64,000 bases of DNA, from positions 72,098,237-72,162,236 of the forward strand of contig CM060312.1 in NCBI GenBank assembly GCA_030674185.1, given 5' to 3'. The DNA comes from Monoplex corrugatus (lineage: Eukaryota > Mollusca > Gastropoda > Littorinimorpha > Ranellidae). The notes beneath the pieces were generated by a model that saw nothing but the letters and a program-made list of their open reading frames with translations, did not search any database and had not been told where the DNA came from. Both the position numbers and the translations under genes were made by a program. Below are positions 57,495 through 64,000 of the stretch, one piece after another (the first letter of the stretch is position 1; every line of letters begins with the position of its first letter).

Positions 57495-58752
57495 TGTGTG
57501 TGTGTAAGTGTATGTGTGAGGGTACATATGTATGCGTACAGGGTATACATGTATACAAAACCATGGGTAATACAACTGACCCATGTGCACATGTCATGTT
57601 ACACGCACATGGGTGCTTCTCAAAAAACATGTACCACCAAGGGTGATGTTGCTAATGCTAAGAATATATTTTTATAAAACTACTAGGTTAAAGTTGACTA
57701 TGCATCTTGCTGCATTTGACCCCCTACATACAAAATATCTGACAAAGAACTATCTTTTTTTTTTTCCTTAATTGCAGTGTTTACATACTATACTTTACAA
57801 ATCTGTCAAGTATTTCAGATCTGAAGCACTTTTATTTTTGTCTGTGTAGGCCTTTGTCCCACTTCTGGTACACCTTTTCTGAGAATAAGCCACATACTCA
57901 CACAATCAATATCATCACCATCATTCTTGTCATCATTTTCAAAACTGTTGAAACTGTCCATTGGCTGAATATTACTCGGATCAGGGAGATGTAATGGTTA
58001 AAGCACCTGCGCATGTGTTGATACCGGCCATTCTGAGCAAATTGTTGCCGCATCATCATGATTAGGAACGTTTTCAAAGAAATTAAATTCTTCATCGTCC
58101 TGATGTTTCGTAATCGACCGACTCTCCTTCGTTCTTAGAACCCCTTTGAGACATTGCTCAAGTGCTTGTTCAAGAGTAAAGAATTTAGTGAACGTGTGCC
58201 TTGCTACCATTTTCACTTGCAAACGCAATGTGCGCGACAACATCAGTTTAGAGTCATGAGTAACCCGACGAGGGATTCTTAAAGTTTGTTAAACAAAGAA
58301 CTTTGCAACGTGTTTCAACTAAAAAAATTCAAGTAGACCTACAAGAAGTGTCGGCGAACGTCACAACGTGGTCTAAATCTTTAACTGGTGGGAACATTCC
58401 ACTGAAGTCTGAAACTGAAAGAAGTTATATCACTTAAAGGACAAGGGTTTTTTACAAGATTTTTTTCAAAAGTGCAACGCACAAATGGGTCCGCGCCGTA
58501 GAGAACGGATCAATCGGTCAGCGCCCCGTCAGCAATAGTCATAGTCATGATAGTGCGCTCCGAAGGGAAAAAGTTTATGATCTCCGCCTGTGCCGGTCTT
58601 ATTATCCAATATTTACCACAACTTAAAGAAATCATGACTAGATAGCTATCTGCTATATAAAATAAAAAAGAAAGAAACAAAGAAAGAAAGAAAGAAAGAA
58701 GAAAGAAAACTTACTTGCATAAAATCTTCGATGTATTTGGTTTTTCAGCCAT
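33813..58752 (-). CDS. MKRN: Makorin, C3H zinc-finger / RING E3 ubiquitin ligase (7 exons, complete)
   Basis: The exons, 5' to 3' on the minus strand, are 58752-58715, 53061-52936, 51647-51223, 46363-46092, 43384-43170, 41510-41400 and 34131-33813. They total 1506 bp, which is 501 residues plus TGA, with all GT..AG introns in phase. Domains in order: C3H finger C12-x7-C20-x5-C26-x3-H30; C3H finger C40-x7-C48-x5-C54-x3-H58; a Ser/Pro/Thr-rich linker ending [19 protein letters not shown]3H finger C243-x8-C252-x5-C258-x3-H262; the makorin Cys-His segment ([11 protein letters not shown]); a C3HC4 RING from C311 to C364 with [19 protein letters not shown]3H finger C400-x9-C410-x5-C416-x3-H420; and an acidic tail. 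Human MKRN1 has 482 residues. LWDFI near the C-terminus looks more like MKRN2, so the paralogue is left open. Makorins are RNA-binding ubiquitin ligases. Confidence 0.95.
34795..34930. repeat. (GT)n/(GTGC)n microsatellite
   Basis: Simple sequence in makorin intron 6, with a cgcgcgcgcgcg run at 34900-34912. Confidence 0.95.
35194..35345 (+). repeat. Dispersed ~150-bp repeat E, copy 2
   Basis: It shares tacgtaggaactcaggacat then ggccagttca, and catatggaattcattctgag, with 3260 and 62437. Confidence 0.6.
35532..36070 (+). mobile_element. Dispersed ~0.55-kb repeat F, copy 4
   Basis: It starts ttgttgttattgttgtttaa then agctcagccaactg and ends agcccctggcatccccatg. Confidence 0.7.
36195..36345 (+). 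mobile_element. Short LINE 3' fragment
   Basis: [16 protein letters not shown] can be read, then a deletion, then [12 protein letters not shown] and a (GAT)n tail. Same family as 10700-10945. Confidence 0.65.
36441..37498 (+). mobile_element. PiggyBac-type DNA transposon relic with TTAA and TIRs
   Basis: It is bounded by TTAA on both sides (36441-36444 and 37495-37498). The inverted ends are ctcactcggtacg on the left and ctccctcggtacg on the right (minus strand). A subterminal repeat, cgacggaacgctatagcggt, occurs twice near the left end. It encodes a piggyBac N-terminal region only (36681-37208), so the catalytic Asp triad is absent and it is non-autonomous. Confidence 0.85.
36681..37208 (+). 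pseudogene. PiggyBac transposase-derived N-terminal fragment
   Basis: From the first ATG (36681) there are 175 residues: an Arg-rich start ([20 protein letters not shown]), then [16 protein letters not shown] with an acidic stretch. Then comes the typical entry into the transposase domain ([20 protein letters not shown]). In the family this last block is followed by E-T-N-x-Y and the DDD core; here it runs into [10 protein letters not shown] and a stop, so the catalytic part is missing. The frame upstream to 36624 has no ATG. Confidence 0.7.
37500..38160. other. Makorin intron sequence, nothing recognised
   Basis: Non-repetitive, moderately AT-rich. I see no coding frame worth calling. Confidence 0.5.
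38438..38779 (+). CDS. Unrecognised 113-codon ORF antisense in a makorin intron
   Basis: Non-repetitive frame opening at a [52 protein letters not shown] and [22 protein letters not shown] and codon use rise above the AT-rich surroundings, and aataaatgaatgaatgaata follows the stop directly. No family recognised. It could be an exon of an unknown gene, part of a transposon, or chance. Confidence 0.25.
   Translation: MQVSARQVSRCQIKTSNQQIKFCFICNIVFFKKRTIAFELDSELSAEARFVNHFLPEVMLICMSLCRPAHPTTGELTTKKYYVLDGLRQAVENGFAQTEGCAYLPPQLSLSNK
38780..40500. other. Makorin intron sequence, nothing recognised
   Basis: AT-rich, with short ctctctctct stretches (38860-38970). The only sizeable frame (39316-39549, minus) is not protein-like. 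Confidence 0.5.
40540..41230 (-). mobile_element. LINE 3' fragment, RT C-terminal domain (frameshifted)
   Basis: On the minus strand: [20 protein letters not shown], then [15 protein letters not shown], and in another frame [20 protein letters not shown] and [20 protein letters not shown]. It is broken at about 40935. The (CAT)n 3' tail of the family is lost here. Confidence 0.8.
41400..41510 (-). CDS. MKRN: Makorin exon 6 (end of RING)
   Basis: It encodes [20 protein letters not shown] and on to EGYKSAL. It supplies the last RING cysteines (C361, C364) and the post-RING helix. Confidence 0.93.
41880..42110 (+). mobile_element. LINE 3' fragment of a second family
   Basis: The frame reads [20 protein letters not shown], then PKNAW, and [15 protein letters not shown]. 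This is the familiar ..ALRWTPEGKRKRGRPKTTW..NRQEWR end of LINE ORF2 proteins. One stop lies inside. Confidence 0.65.
42165..42610 (+). mobile_element. tRNA-derived SINE family A, plus orientation
   Basis: Head gtgaagtggttagcacaacg (box A) and gggtttgaaaccctc (decayed box B). The body matches the inverse complement of 22619-23127, including ggaactccatagtatcat. Confidence 0.65.
42805..43085. repeat. ~45-50 bp minisatellite in makorin intron
   Basis: About six units of gtagtgtgtaaatcgcaact, accataactgcactttattt, then acaaa. It lies 85 bp from the donor of exon 5 and contains no exon sequence. Confidence 0.93.
43170..43384 (-). CDS. MKRN: Makorin exon 5 (RING finger)
   Basis: It encodes [20 protein letters not shown], then [33 protein letters not shown] and QQFEKVIIR. 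All RING ligands up to the last C-x2-C pair, which lies in the next exon, are visible. Confidence 0.95.
44026..44622. mobile_element. 597-bp TIR MITE, copy 1
   Basis: Left end ACCTCCCACCAACAATTCAG then TCTTAA; right end mirrored as TTTAGACTGATTTCGTGGTG then GGAGGT. A second copy at 50282-50880 aligns along its length. The minus-strand frame (44152-44496) is only partly shared and is probably not coding. Confidence 0.8.
45292..45833. mobile_element. 542-bp element with perfect 16-bp TIRs, hAT-like
   Basis: CAGCGCTTACCAAATG (45292-45307) is mirrored exactly at 45818-45833. CATTCA flanks both ends (45286-45291 and 45834-45839). On the minus strand a frame contains [20 protein letters not shown], faintly like the N-terminal zinc-finger region of hAT-type proteins. 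The 6-bp flanking repeat does not match the 8 bp expected for hAT, so the superfamily is open. Confidence 0.75.
46092..46363 (-). CDS. MKRN: Makorin exon 4 (C3H finger 3 and makorin Cys-His)
   Basis: It encodes [16 protein letters not shown], then [20 protein letters not shown](H) and [17 protein letters not shown]. The acceptor is tatttcag and the donor gtaaac, phase 0. Confidence 0.94.
46398..46462. repeat. (AC)n microsatellite
   Basis: Simple sequence 35 bp upstream of makorin exon 4. Confidence 0.95.
46470..46830 (-). mobile_element. LINE 3' fragment, RT C-terminal domain
   Basis: On the minus strand an open frame runs [40 protein letters not shown] and [20 protein letters not shown] to NAMQQGT, ending in a short (ATG)n tail. 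It is 5'-truncated exactly where the SINE target duplication begins. Confidence 0.85.
46844..47124 (-). mobile_element. tRNA-derived SINE family B with 13-bp TSD
   Basis: It is flanked by aatcaaaagacta (46831-46843 and 47125-47137). On the minus strand the head reads ggcctgtagtcgagtggtta then gagcgctcgtc (box A) and ggttcgaatccgc (box B). The tail is a (TTTAACC)-like repeat. 281 bp. Confidence 0.92.
47140..47940. other. Makorin intron sequence, nothing recognised
   Basis: Non-repetitive. The frames at 47224-47489 are short and unrecognised. Confidence 0.5.
47945..48307 (-). CDS. BED-like zinc-finger ORF, probably transposon-derived
   Basis: 120 residues from ATG at 48307. After an N-terminal segment with [10 protein letters not shown] comes C54-x2-C57-x16-H74-x5-H80 ([15 protein letters not shown], then [15 protein letters not shown]). 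This C2H2 spacing is typical of BED-type fingers in transposase-derived proteins. The frame ends [11 protein letters not shown] without a catalytic domain, so this is probably a first exon or a truncated copy. The similar W/C-x2-C layout at 21019-21186 may be related. Confidence 0.45.
   Translation of the reverse strand: MSTRRDFVPLNASIADINEGLKNHWKWDWLQEVYNGNKFACFFEKLKIAGKAYCELCCLEISYKSGDKGALVDHLKGKQHNDRLRTSKENFRLSGEAKESEEKLHVLFIVNTAGALFFFY
48372..48680 (+). repeat. 309-bp direct repeat, copy 1
   Basis: It starts tcagttgcaaaagtaaaaca and ends acagattcaaaattcaatta then t. It differs from 49062-49370 at essentially one position (acattccat against acatttcat). Inside it, ccatacatcatgggtgtg is itself repeated. 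Confidence 0.93.
48721..49020 (+). pseudogene. PiggyBac transposase fragment (start of transposase domain)
   Basis: It reads [40 protein letters not shown] and [20 protein letters not shown]. This matches the piggyBac domain entry: P..F..F.T...V..I...TN, then W and the E-L..FLG block. It stops before the first catalytic Asp. It lies between the two 309-bp direct repeats. Confidence 0.65.
49062..49370 (+). repeat. 309-bp direct repeat, copy 2
   Basis: See copy 1 at 48372-48680. It begins right after a short (TA)n. Confidence 0.93.
49385..49935 (+). mobile_element. LINE ORF2 C-terminal fragment, open frame
   Basis: The uninterrupted frame reads [60 protein letters not shown] and [20 protein letters not shown] and ends NTVPGDADR then TGA. 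This is the region after the RT palm of a non-LTR retrotransposon. It differs from the family at 46470 and is followed by (TA)n. Confidence 0.85.
49948..49998. repeat. (TA)n microsatellite
   Basis: Two (TA)n runs around cacatatacaaata, just after the LINE stop. Confidence 0.92.
50282..50880. mobile_element. ~599-bp TIR MITE, copy 2
   Basis: It aligns along its length with 44026-44622. The left end ACCTCCCACCACAAAATCAG is intact. The right end is decayed (gattgatttcgtgctggcac). Confidence 0.8.
51140..51215. repeat. (AC)n microsatellite at the donor side of makorin exon 3
   Basis: Simple sequence only about 8 bp from the exon 3 donor. Confidence 0.94.
51223..51647 (-). CDS. MKRN: Makorin exon 3 (linker)
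   Basis: It opens with [20 protein letters not shown], whose H58 completes finger 2. It continues with a Ser/Thr/Pro/Lys-rich, probably disordered linker and ends [20 protein letters not shown], the conserved makorin box. The acceptor is cttgcag and the donor gtaggt. Confidence 0.92.
51683..51735. repeat. (TA)n/(AC)n microsatellite
   Basis: Simple sequence about 36 bp upstream of the exon 3 acceptor. Confidence 0.92.
51935..52185. repeat. (GT)n/(GA)n microsatellite
   Basis: Simple sequence in makorin intron 2. Confidence 0.94.
52495..52915 (-). mobile_element. tRNA-derived SINE family C, copy 3
   Basis: Minus-strand head ggttatgatggccaagtggt then taagac (box A) and ctgggttcgatcatt (box B). 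The core contains gttgaagatccagtaaacca. It ends about 20 bp before the exon 2 donor. Confidence 0.65.
52936..53061 (-). CDS. MKRN: Makorin exon 2 (C3H fingers 1 and 2)
   Basis: It encodes [20 protein letters not shown] and [15 protein letters not shown]. The acceptor tgtgtgcag and the first bases ATATTTCATGC are repeated twice more immediately upstream in the intron (exon edges at 53121 and 53179). Confidence 0.93.
53045..53190 (-). repeat. Triplicated makorin exon 2 acceptor
   Basis: Three ~58-60 bp units on the minus strand each contain ttattgtgtgtgtgcag|(A/G)TATTTCATGC. The exon edges would be 53061 (used), 53121 and 53179. The first ~11 bp of exon 2 are included in every unit. Confidence 0.88.
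53278..53336. repeat. (AATG)n microsatellite
   Basis: aatgaatgaatg then aatcaatcaatc. Confidence 0.92.
53718..53796 (+). mobile_element. CR1/L2-like LINE 3' terminus
   Basis: agcgcttagatttgatttta, tcaagattttgcactatata and then (ATTGT)n. Same terminus as 56097-56177. Confidence 0.6.
53800..55015. other. Makorin intron 1 sequence, nothing recognised
   Basis: Non-repetitive apart from a C-run at 54579-54603. The frames at 54567-55144 are not protein-like. Confidence 0.5.
55018..55093 (+). pseudogene. tRNA-like 76-nt sequence (tRNA pseudogene or SINE head)
   Basis: Seven-base-pair acceptor-like stem gcacacc/ggtgtgc, D-arm-like gctcaattggttgagc (box A) and gggttcgaatcct (box B). The spacing between acceptor stem and D arm is too long and the anticodon and T stems pair poorly. 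A functional tRNA is therefore unlikely. Confidence 0.45.
55085..56177 (+). mobile_element. CR1/L2-like LINE 3' part, frameshifted, with 3' terminus
   Basis: Frames in order: [20 protein letters not shown] and [20 protein letters not shown]; then [20 protein letters not shown] and [16 protein letters not shown]; then [20 protein letters not shown] and [20 protein letters not shown] to HLFSSA and TGA (55922). These are RT palm/thumb and the conserved C-terminal block. At least two frameshifts are needed. The element ends with gcgctatataaat and (ATT)n. Confidence 0.85.
56180..57150. other. Makorin intron 1 sequence, one weak frame
   Basis: A 167-codon open frame (56339-56842) reads like back-translated non-coding sequence and contains no domain I recognise. 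It may be part of a decayed LINE (its minus strand contains ccagactcc-like coding residues), but I cannot support a call. Confidence 0.3.
57410..57530. repeat. (GT)n microsatellite
   Basis: Simple sequence. The Thr/His frames are artefacts. Confidence 0.94.
57998..58243 (-). CDS. 81-residue ORF, possibly a transposon N-terminal exon (unrecognised)
   Basis: [54 protein letters not shown]. The F-T-x-E-x-A/V-x-E motif and acidic stretch recall piggyBac N-termini such as the one at 36681, but nothing decisive follows. A second acidic frame ([20 protein letters not shown]) lies just downstream in another frame. Confidence 0.25.
   Translation of the reverse strand: MLSRTLRLQVKMVARHTFTKFFTLEQALEQCLKGVLRTKESRSITKHQDDEEFNFFENVPNHDDAATICSEWPVSTHAQVL
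58244..58714. other. 5' end of makorin intron 1
   Basis: Non-repetitive except (AAAG)n at 58667-58708, next to the exon 1 donor. I see no gene. Confidence 0.5.
58715..58752 (-). CDS. MKRN: Makorin exon 1 (start codon)
   Basis: ATG at 58752-58750 begins [12 protein letters not shown] and the donor is gtaagt. It is too short to stand out as an open frame, but it supplies C12, the first ligand of finger 1, and fits the next exon in phase. MAE- is also how vertebrate MKRN1 starts. Confidence 0.85.
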
Positions 58753-58812
58753 GCTTGCTTGATCGATGTTTGCACCACAACTGTTTCCGCTAAGGGAAAT
58801 CACTCTTTGCAT

Positions 58813-58824
58813 GACGCATGCGCA
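58813..58824. promoter_or_regulatory. NRF1-like site in putative makorin promoter
   Basis: About 60 bp upstream of the makorin ATG lies gacgcatgcgca. This is one base away from the NRF1 consensus YGCGCAYGCGCR read on the minus strand. A TATA box is not obvious. The role is inferred from motif and position only. Confidence 0.3.
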
Positions 58825-59507
58825 TTTATCAGGCCTTTTCCTGTCAAATGAGTGTTCTGAGCTTACTGTCTTTGTACTTTGTATCTGCTTCTATGCTAGC
58901 TGAATGGGTAGCGGAAAGTGTGTTCTATACAACATGGGAGATAATTCTCAAGAGTTATGTCCTTTGATTAAATGCAGTTTGTTAAAGATTACACGTAAAA
59001 TATAAAACAGCACAGAACTGTTGTGTGTGTGTGTTTTTTTTTATCATTTTCCACAAAAAATGTTACGAAAAAACAAACAAAAACCAAAAAAAAACAAACC
59101 AACATCAAGTGTGTAATGGAAAACACTATATACAGAAAAACCAACAAAAACCAACAACAAGAAGGAATATTTACGAGTGCTCCCCTTAATCGTTGTTCAC
59201 TTACGCAACAACAACAAACAAAAAGAGATTATGTAAACTCTCTAACTAAAGTTGTTTTTGTATGTGTGAAATTTCAGTTAAGTTTGCTCTGTTCAATTAT
59301 ATTTTTAGAATCTTTGTTCTCATACAGGAACAACCAGGTGGGAGGCAGTTGAGAAGTCACTACACAATATAATAAGTAAGGCTTCGTTTAAAAGTTTGTA
59401 CACATTAGTCGTGCTCACAACAAGTGGAAGGCCTTTGTATATCAATCAACAAACGAACGGAGATTATATGAATTCAAATTGACGGCAAAATGACACCTGC
59501 TGTCTGA
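58825..59507. other. Upstream of makorin, nothing recognised
   Basis: AT-rich with many aaacaaac stretches. The 109-codon frame (59023-59352) is not protein-like. Confidence 0.5.
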
Positions 59508-59662
59508 TCTTAACCCTTTGACTCCTTCGCCCTATCCGCTAGCATCCCACATTGTCTGCCATGACAGCAAAGCAAAAAAGGAATCTGGTAGATAGGGAGA
59601 GGGAGTGAAAAGGTTACATTTTCGCAGCTGGCGGATAGGGTGCAGGATTGAAAGGATTAATA
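59508..59662. mobile_element. TTAA hairpin MITE family, degenerate
   Basis: TTAACCCTTTGACTCCTTCG (from 59511) and a right arm gataggg..ggagtgaaaaggtta. Confidence 0.6.
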
Positions 59663-59922
59663 AAGGTAACACCTTCTCGAACAAATTGGAATCTGCGTCA
59701 CTCATACTTGTTTAAGTTGTAGGCCCCTAACACCTGTAAAACTTCAGACACTGCTTTTCGTCGGTTATAATCGCTGTAATAAAAAGGGTGATTGTGTGCC
59801 TCTACTTGTAAAATAAAATCTCTCTCGGACAAATTGGTAACGTCTTGAATGGCACGTGCGCTAAAAATAGAAAATTCAGCACTTGAGGGGAAGGAAAGCA
59901 GAACAATCATACTGCCTGAATG

Positions 59923-59925
<3 letters not shown>

Positions 59926-59982
<57 letters not shown>

Positions 59983-59991
59983 GAGAGAGAG

Positions 59992-60069
<78 letters not shown>
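59926..60069. repeat. (AC)n microsatellite
   Basis: Two (AC)n blocks around tacagagagagagaaac. Confidence 0.96.
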
Positions 60070-60365
60070 AATCGTAGGAGTAAACAAATGTAACATTGAC
60101 CGGTGGTGATCACAACCCGCGCCTGAGGTACAGCTTATCGATGGGGCTGGGTGGGCTTCATGTCTGACAGCAGTTACAGCATCCAGTCTGACATGATTTC
60201 ACAAACTATCAGGAGCTACACTTTTGTCGAACAACACCATGCCTTGATTTCTTATACAGTTGATATACAGCCTGAATATCTAACATGTGTATGCCCACTG
60301 CCAGGCGTTTTGATGATATAGCGTAACTGTATGGCTTGCCAAAACAAAGCGACAAAAAAATCCAA

Positions 60366-60560
60366 AAGGATCCAAAAAAAAAAAACACGAAAAAAGACTA
60401 AGAACGCGTATTTAATACAACAAGACAAGCCAGGCGCATATTTTCAGCCAACTGGCCTTTGTCAAGCGTAAGCTCACAAACAAACAAACACCAGATACAA
60501 AAATTAGAAGAAAAAGATTGAAACTTCCCTGCTGCTGCGTCCAGCGTGAGAAAAGGAATA
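60366..60560 (+). mobile_element. Single arm of the fold-back element family
   Basis: It matches the left arm of 9481-9972: acacgaaaaaagactaagaa, cgcgtatttaatac, ccaactggcctttgtcaagc and gaaacttccctgctgct. It stops at gtgagaaaaggaataaactg, near the centre of the fold-back. Confidence 0.8.
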
Positions 60561-60827
60561 AACTGACTAAAATGACATCACAATGTGTTTTTGAGTAAAT
60601 ATGTTGTCAGAGCGGAAGTGAGATGAATTCTGCAATTTGAAAAGTGGTCATGCCATATTATCATTGCTTTATACTGAAGAGAGTCCAGCCCTAAAATTAA
60701 AACTATGATGCACTAGCTAAGAGTAGTGTTTGGAATGTAAAGTATCCTACTGTTAAATAATGCATACGAGAAAATATAGAAGAAAAAATATTTTTCATCG
60801 ACTGAATGTATACAATCAAGAGGTATC

Positions 60828-61440
60828 ATCATCATCATCAGGTGCCTTGCAGCATGGCGTTGGCGATCATGGACTTCCATCTGTCTCTATCACTTGTTGC
60901 CTCAAGCATCTCCTCCACCCTCCACGTCTTCAGCCACTATGCAAGTCCGTCTAGTATTTTCTCCCTGGGTCTACCTGGTGCTCTCTTTCCCTCCAGCTTT
61001 CCCGTTGTGACCAGGTGCTCCAAATCCCCTTTCCTCATAGAACGGCATATAAATGTTGCCTGTCTTTTCCGAATCTTCTTTATGAATGATCTACCTGTGT
61101 CTGCCTCCATCAAGACTGTCTCTTTTGTTTTCTTTGCTGTCCATGGAACTCTCAACATTTGTCTCAGAAACCACATCTCGGCTGCCTCAATTTTGTTCTG
61201 GCTTTGCTTGCTGACTGTCCACGCCTCACAACCGTACAACAGTATTGGTTCTATAGAACATTCAAGAACTCTCTTCCTGATGTTAACTGATAGACATTTG
61301 TTGGTAAGAATGCTTGCCATCTTCTTGAATGTTGTTTTGGCTTGGCCGATTCTGCCGGCTATTTCTGATGTGCATCTGCCGTCTGATGAAATGATCGTTT
61401 CCAGGTATTTAAACTTATCAACCTATCATCAAGAGGTATG
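60828..61440 (-). mobile_element. LINE 3' fragment, RT C-terminal domain
   Basis: On the minus strand: [60 protein letters not shown] and [19 protein letters not shown], then a stop, ending in (ATG)n (60828-60840). Best-preserved copy of the family at 10700, 36195, 40540 and 46470. Confidence 0.88.
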
Positions 61441-61615
61441 GCTGATGTAAATGGATCGTGCCTAGTACAACAAACCCGGTGTGACCTCGGAATAGGAAGG
61501 AAAACGTCCTAAACTAAAGGCCAAGGGAAGGGGCTGAAGGGAAAACCCGGAGTCCCGGAGAAAAAAATAGAATGTAAGGACTGGAAAGGAAGGAAAGCAG
61601 AAGTCATGCTGCCTG

Positions 61616-61935
<320 letters not shown>

Positions 61936-61959
61936 ACACAAAATGGCAACTGTTCCTTT

Positions 61960-62330
61960 CGACTTCTCTTTCCAGGTCTACTAACACCAGCCCTGGTTGA
62001 GACGTTTACCTACCAATAACTAAACTCGAGGTTCCAGGGTTCGCTCTCCTTAGAGGCCTCGGCTTTTCTTCTCAATTTGACCGGAAAATCGATTGAACGT
62101 CTAGTCCTTCGGAAGGAGTCGAAAAACGAGTCGCACCCGTGTGCCTTCCGGCTGAGCATGCTAAAGATCCCACGGCAGTTGAAAATCGTAAAGAGCAAGG
62201 CATTGAGCGGCTGCCTTGGTATAAAAACATTGGAGAGATAGGTTGATTCCCAGGTTCCGCCCCTTGAAGACAAATTAGCCTTCTTGACTTTCTGAAGTCT
62301 TGGTTAAAAAAATGTGAATATGAATATGAA
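61960..62330. repeat. Possible dispersed repeat, unclassified
   Basis: It includes tgctaaagatcccacggcag, gcaaggcattgagcggctgc and an aatatgaatatgaattt tail. The gttaaagatcc-like core and simple tail resemble the SINEs here, but I see no second copy in the window. Confidence 0.25.
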
Positions 62331-62436
62331 TTTGAAGCGAAGGAGAGGGGGTGGGCGCCGCCTCGTGGTGCTGGTCCCGGAAAAAGTTGAGGTCTCTGCC
62401 ACTGAACTCCCCTACGACCCCAGGGTTATGGAACTA

Positions 62437-62611
62437 TCTACGTAAGACATCAGGACCTGGCCAGCTTGTGGATTTATGTGCAGGTTTAATACCTGTGCTA
62501 TGATCATTCTGGATCTTCTCCATCACATGGCACCTGAGACGTTAGTGCATATGGAATTCATTCCGAGCACGGAGACGTCATCTTGAGAAACTGAAACTGA
62601 AACTGAAACTG
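62437..62611 (+). repeat. Dispersed ~150-bp repeat E, copy 3, with (GAAACT)n tail
   Basis: It shares tcaggacctggccagc, acgttagtgcatatggaatt and ccgagcacgga with 3260, and ends in ctgaaactgaaactgaaact. Confidence 0.65.
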
Positions 62612-62619
62612 ATAATCAT

Positions 62620-64000
62620 TGGCACCAGACGTGAGAACAGTCTGTAGACCTACCTGTTGCCCATTGAAATCTAGCATTTGCCAGATGGGGAAAAAGTTTA
62701 GCATGGAATGGATCTAGAAGTATCGGGAATAAATGTGATGATGTGATATGTGTTCATTGTCACAGACCTACTCTCATTAACATTGCTGCATGTGATGGCA
62801 CTGCTTCTCGTGCATACCAACCATGATTTTCCAGCCTTACTGTTTCTTTTTCTTCTTTGTTTATATCCAACAGGCTGGGGTTAAAATTGATCCTTTTCAT
62901 TTAAAAGCAACTCAGAATAGGCACAAATCTGCGTTCTCTGCCATGAAAATTTGAGCGTGGAAATATAATTGGTGACAGATGAATGACTTAATTCTGTCCT
63001 GAGAGGCTTGCAAGGGTAAATATTTAAGTGTAGGCCTACTTAGTTTTAAGTGAATCTAATATTTTCTTCTTCTTCACTCTTTCCCAGTGGAGTGTACCTC
63101 CCTGTAAGGCCTTCTATATCGCATGCAAGCTAAGCAAGACTGACCAGAAAAGCCCTACCTTCGCACGTGTAGCCTTTCCTTCCATTTTTTTTACCTTAAA
63201 TTTTGTGGAATAATCAGATTTTTAAACATTTTGCCACTTTTTGAAATCAACACATACTGTTTGACCGTAATACTAAATGGAGAATACAATTAATCAAGCG
63301 AGGCAGAACATCTTAAGAATAGCGCCTGTAATGATGAAACAGCAATAAGTAACTATCATTTTCATTACTTTGCTTCAGAGAGAAAGAGGGCGGAACGTTG
63401 AAATAAGGAGTGTATGGGCCAGGGAAGGAGGGAGAAGGGAAGCTGGAGAAAGAGGGATCACCGGACAGTTTCTACAGAAACTTACAAAATCAGGATAGTG
63501 GAATGGAATAAAAACAATCATATCTGGTAACATCCGTGTTTGATGTTGTGGCCATGCACACCCAATAGGGCGCATAGCAGACGCCTTTTTTCTTCAAACG
63601 ACTTTGATTACAGTTACCTCCCCTGGTTCAGCTATTCTCAAAATATTAGGAAATTCTAGAATTTTAAACCCTTAAAAGCTAAGAAATGAGTAATTTGTGC
63701 ATTCTAGTTAATTAAGCAAAAAAGTATGTATTTCTTATAGGAAATGTCTTCGAGGTGAAACTCCCTCGTTTTCCTGAAATCAATAATTTTGTTGTTCGAT
63801 CGTTCGGCACTGTTCAAATTTCCGACCAGTGAGCCGTGACGGTAATCGGAAATTTGTAATATAATAAAAATAGGCCTACATTACGGTGATTCTAAGATCA
63901 CGATTAGAATATTGGTATTCTAATCTTTCTATGAACCACACCGCGCCTTTAATCATTAGATATTTAAGCTTGCATTAAAGAAAGTTCAGGCCAAGTCAAA
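62620..64000. other. Terminal 1.4 kb, nothing recognised
   Basis: AT-rich, non-repetitive. The only frame (63375-63575, minus) is short and unlike known proteins. Confidence 0.5.

Overview
The window looks like a piece of a repeat-rich animal genome. The long introns with GT..AG borders, the tRNA-derived SINEs, the LINE and piggyBac relics and the very abundant (CA)n/(GT)n microsatellites all fit a lophotrochozoan. A gastropod mollusc is my best guess, but that is inference. No operons, bacterial genes or CRISPR arrays are present. Only two host genes can be reconstructed with confidence, and they point towards each other.

Positions 292-20615, plus strand: the 3' thirteen exons of a TBK1/IKK-epsilon-type innate-immune kinase, 633 codons from the kinase C-lobe to the stop. 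All splice phases close. The N-terminal kinase lobe lies upstream of the window. The introns are packed with microsatellites, minisatellites, SINEs, a fold-back element and 80-bp TTAA hairpins.

Positions 20616-33812: about 13 kb between the two 3' ends. It holds a degenerate satellite that starts at the TBK1 stop codon and is interrupted by a TIR element and by a LINE remnant that itself carries a SINE. Simple repeats and many TTAA hairpins follow. I see no convincing gene.

Positions 58752-33813, minus strand: a complete makorin (C3H/RING E3 ubiquitin ligase) in seven exons, 501 codons. All phases close and every zinc-binding motif is present. Its introns hold a piggyBac relic with TTAA and TIRs, a paired 0.6-kb TIR MITE, a 542-bp element with perfect 16-bp TIRs, SINEs, several 3' fragments of one LINE family and a CR1/L2-like LINE. 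Positions 58753-64000 are upstream of makorin and contain only repeats.

The most unusual pattern is that several minisatellites or local duplications straddle exon-intron junctions. These are the TBK1 exon 12 acceptor (about 16 units), the TBK1 exon 6 donor (about 10-11 units), the TBK1 exon 3 acceptor tract (about 6 units), the makorin exon 2 acceptor (3 copies) and possibly the TBK1 exon 9 donor (2 copies). Tandem duplication of splice junctions seems to be recurrent at this locus. The second theme is a family of TTAA-bounded palindromes, probably piggyBac-type MITEs, that has itself been amplified in tandem.
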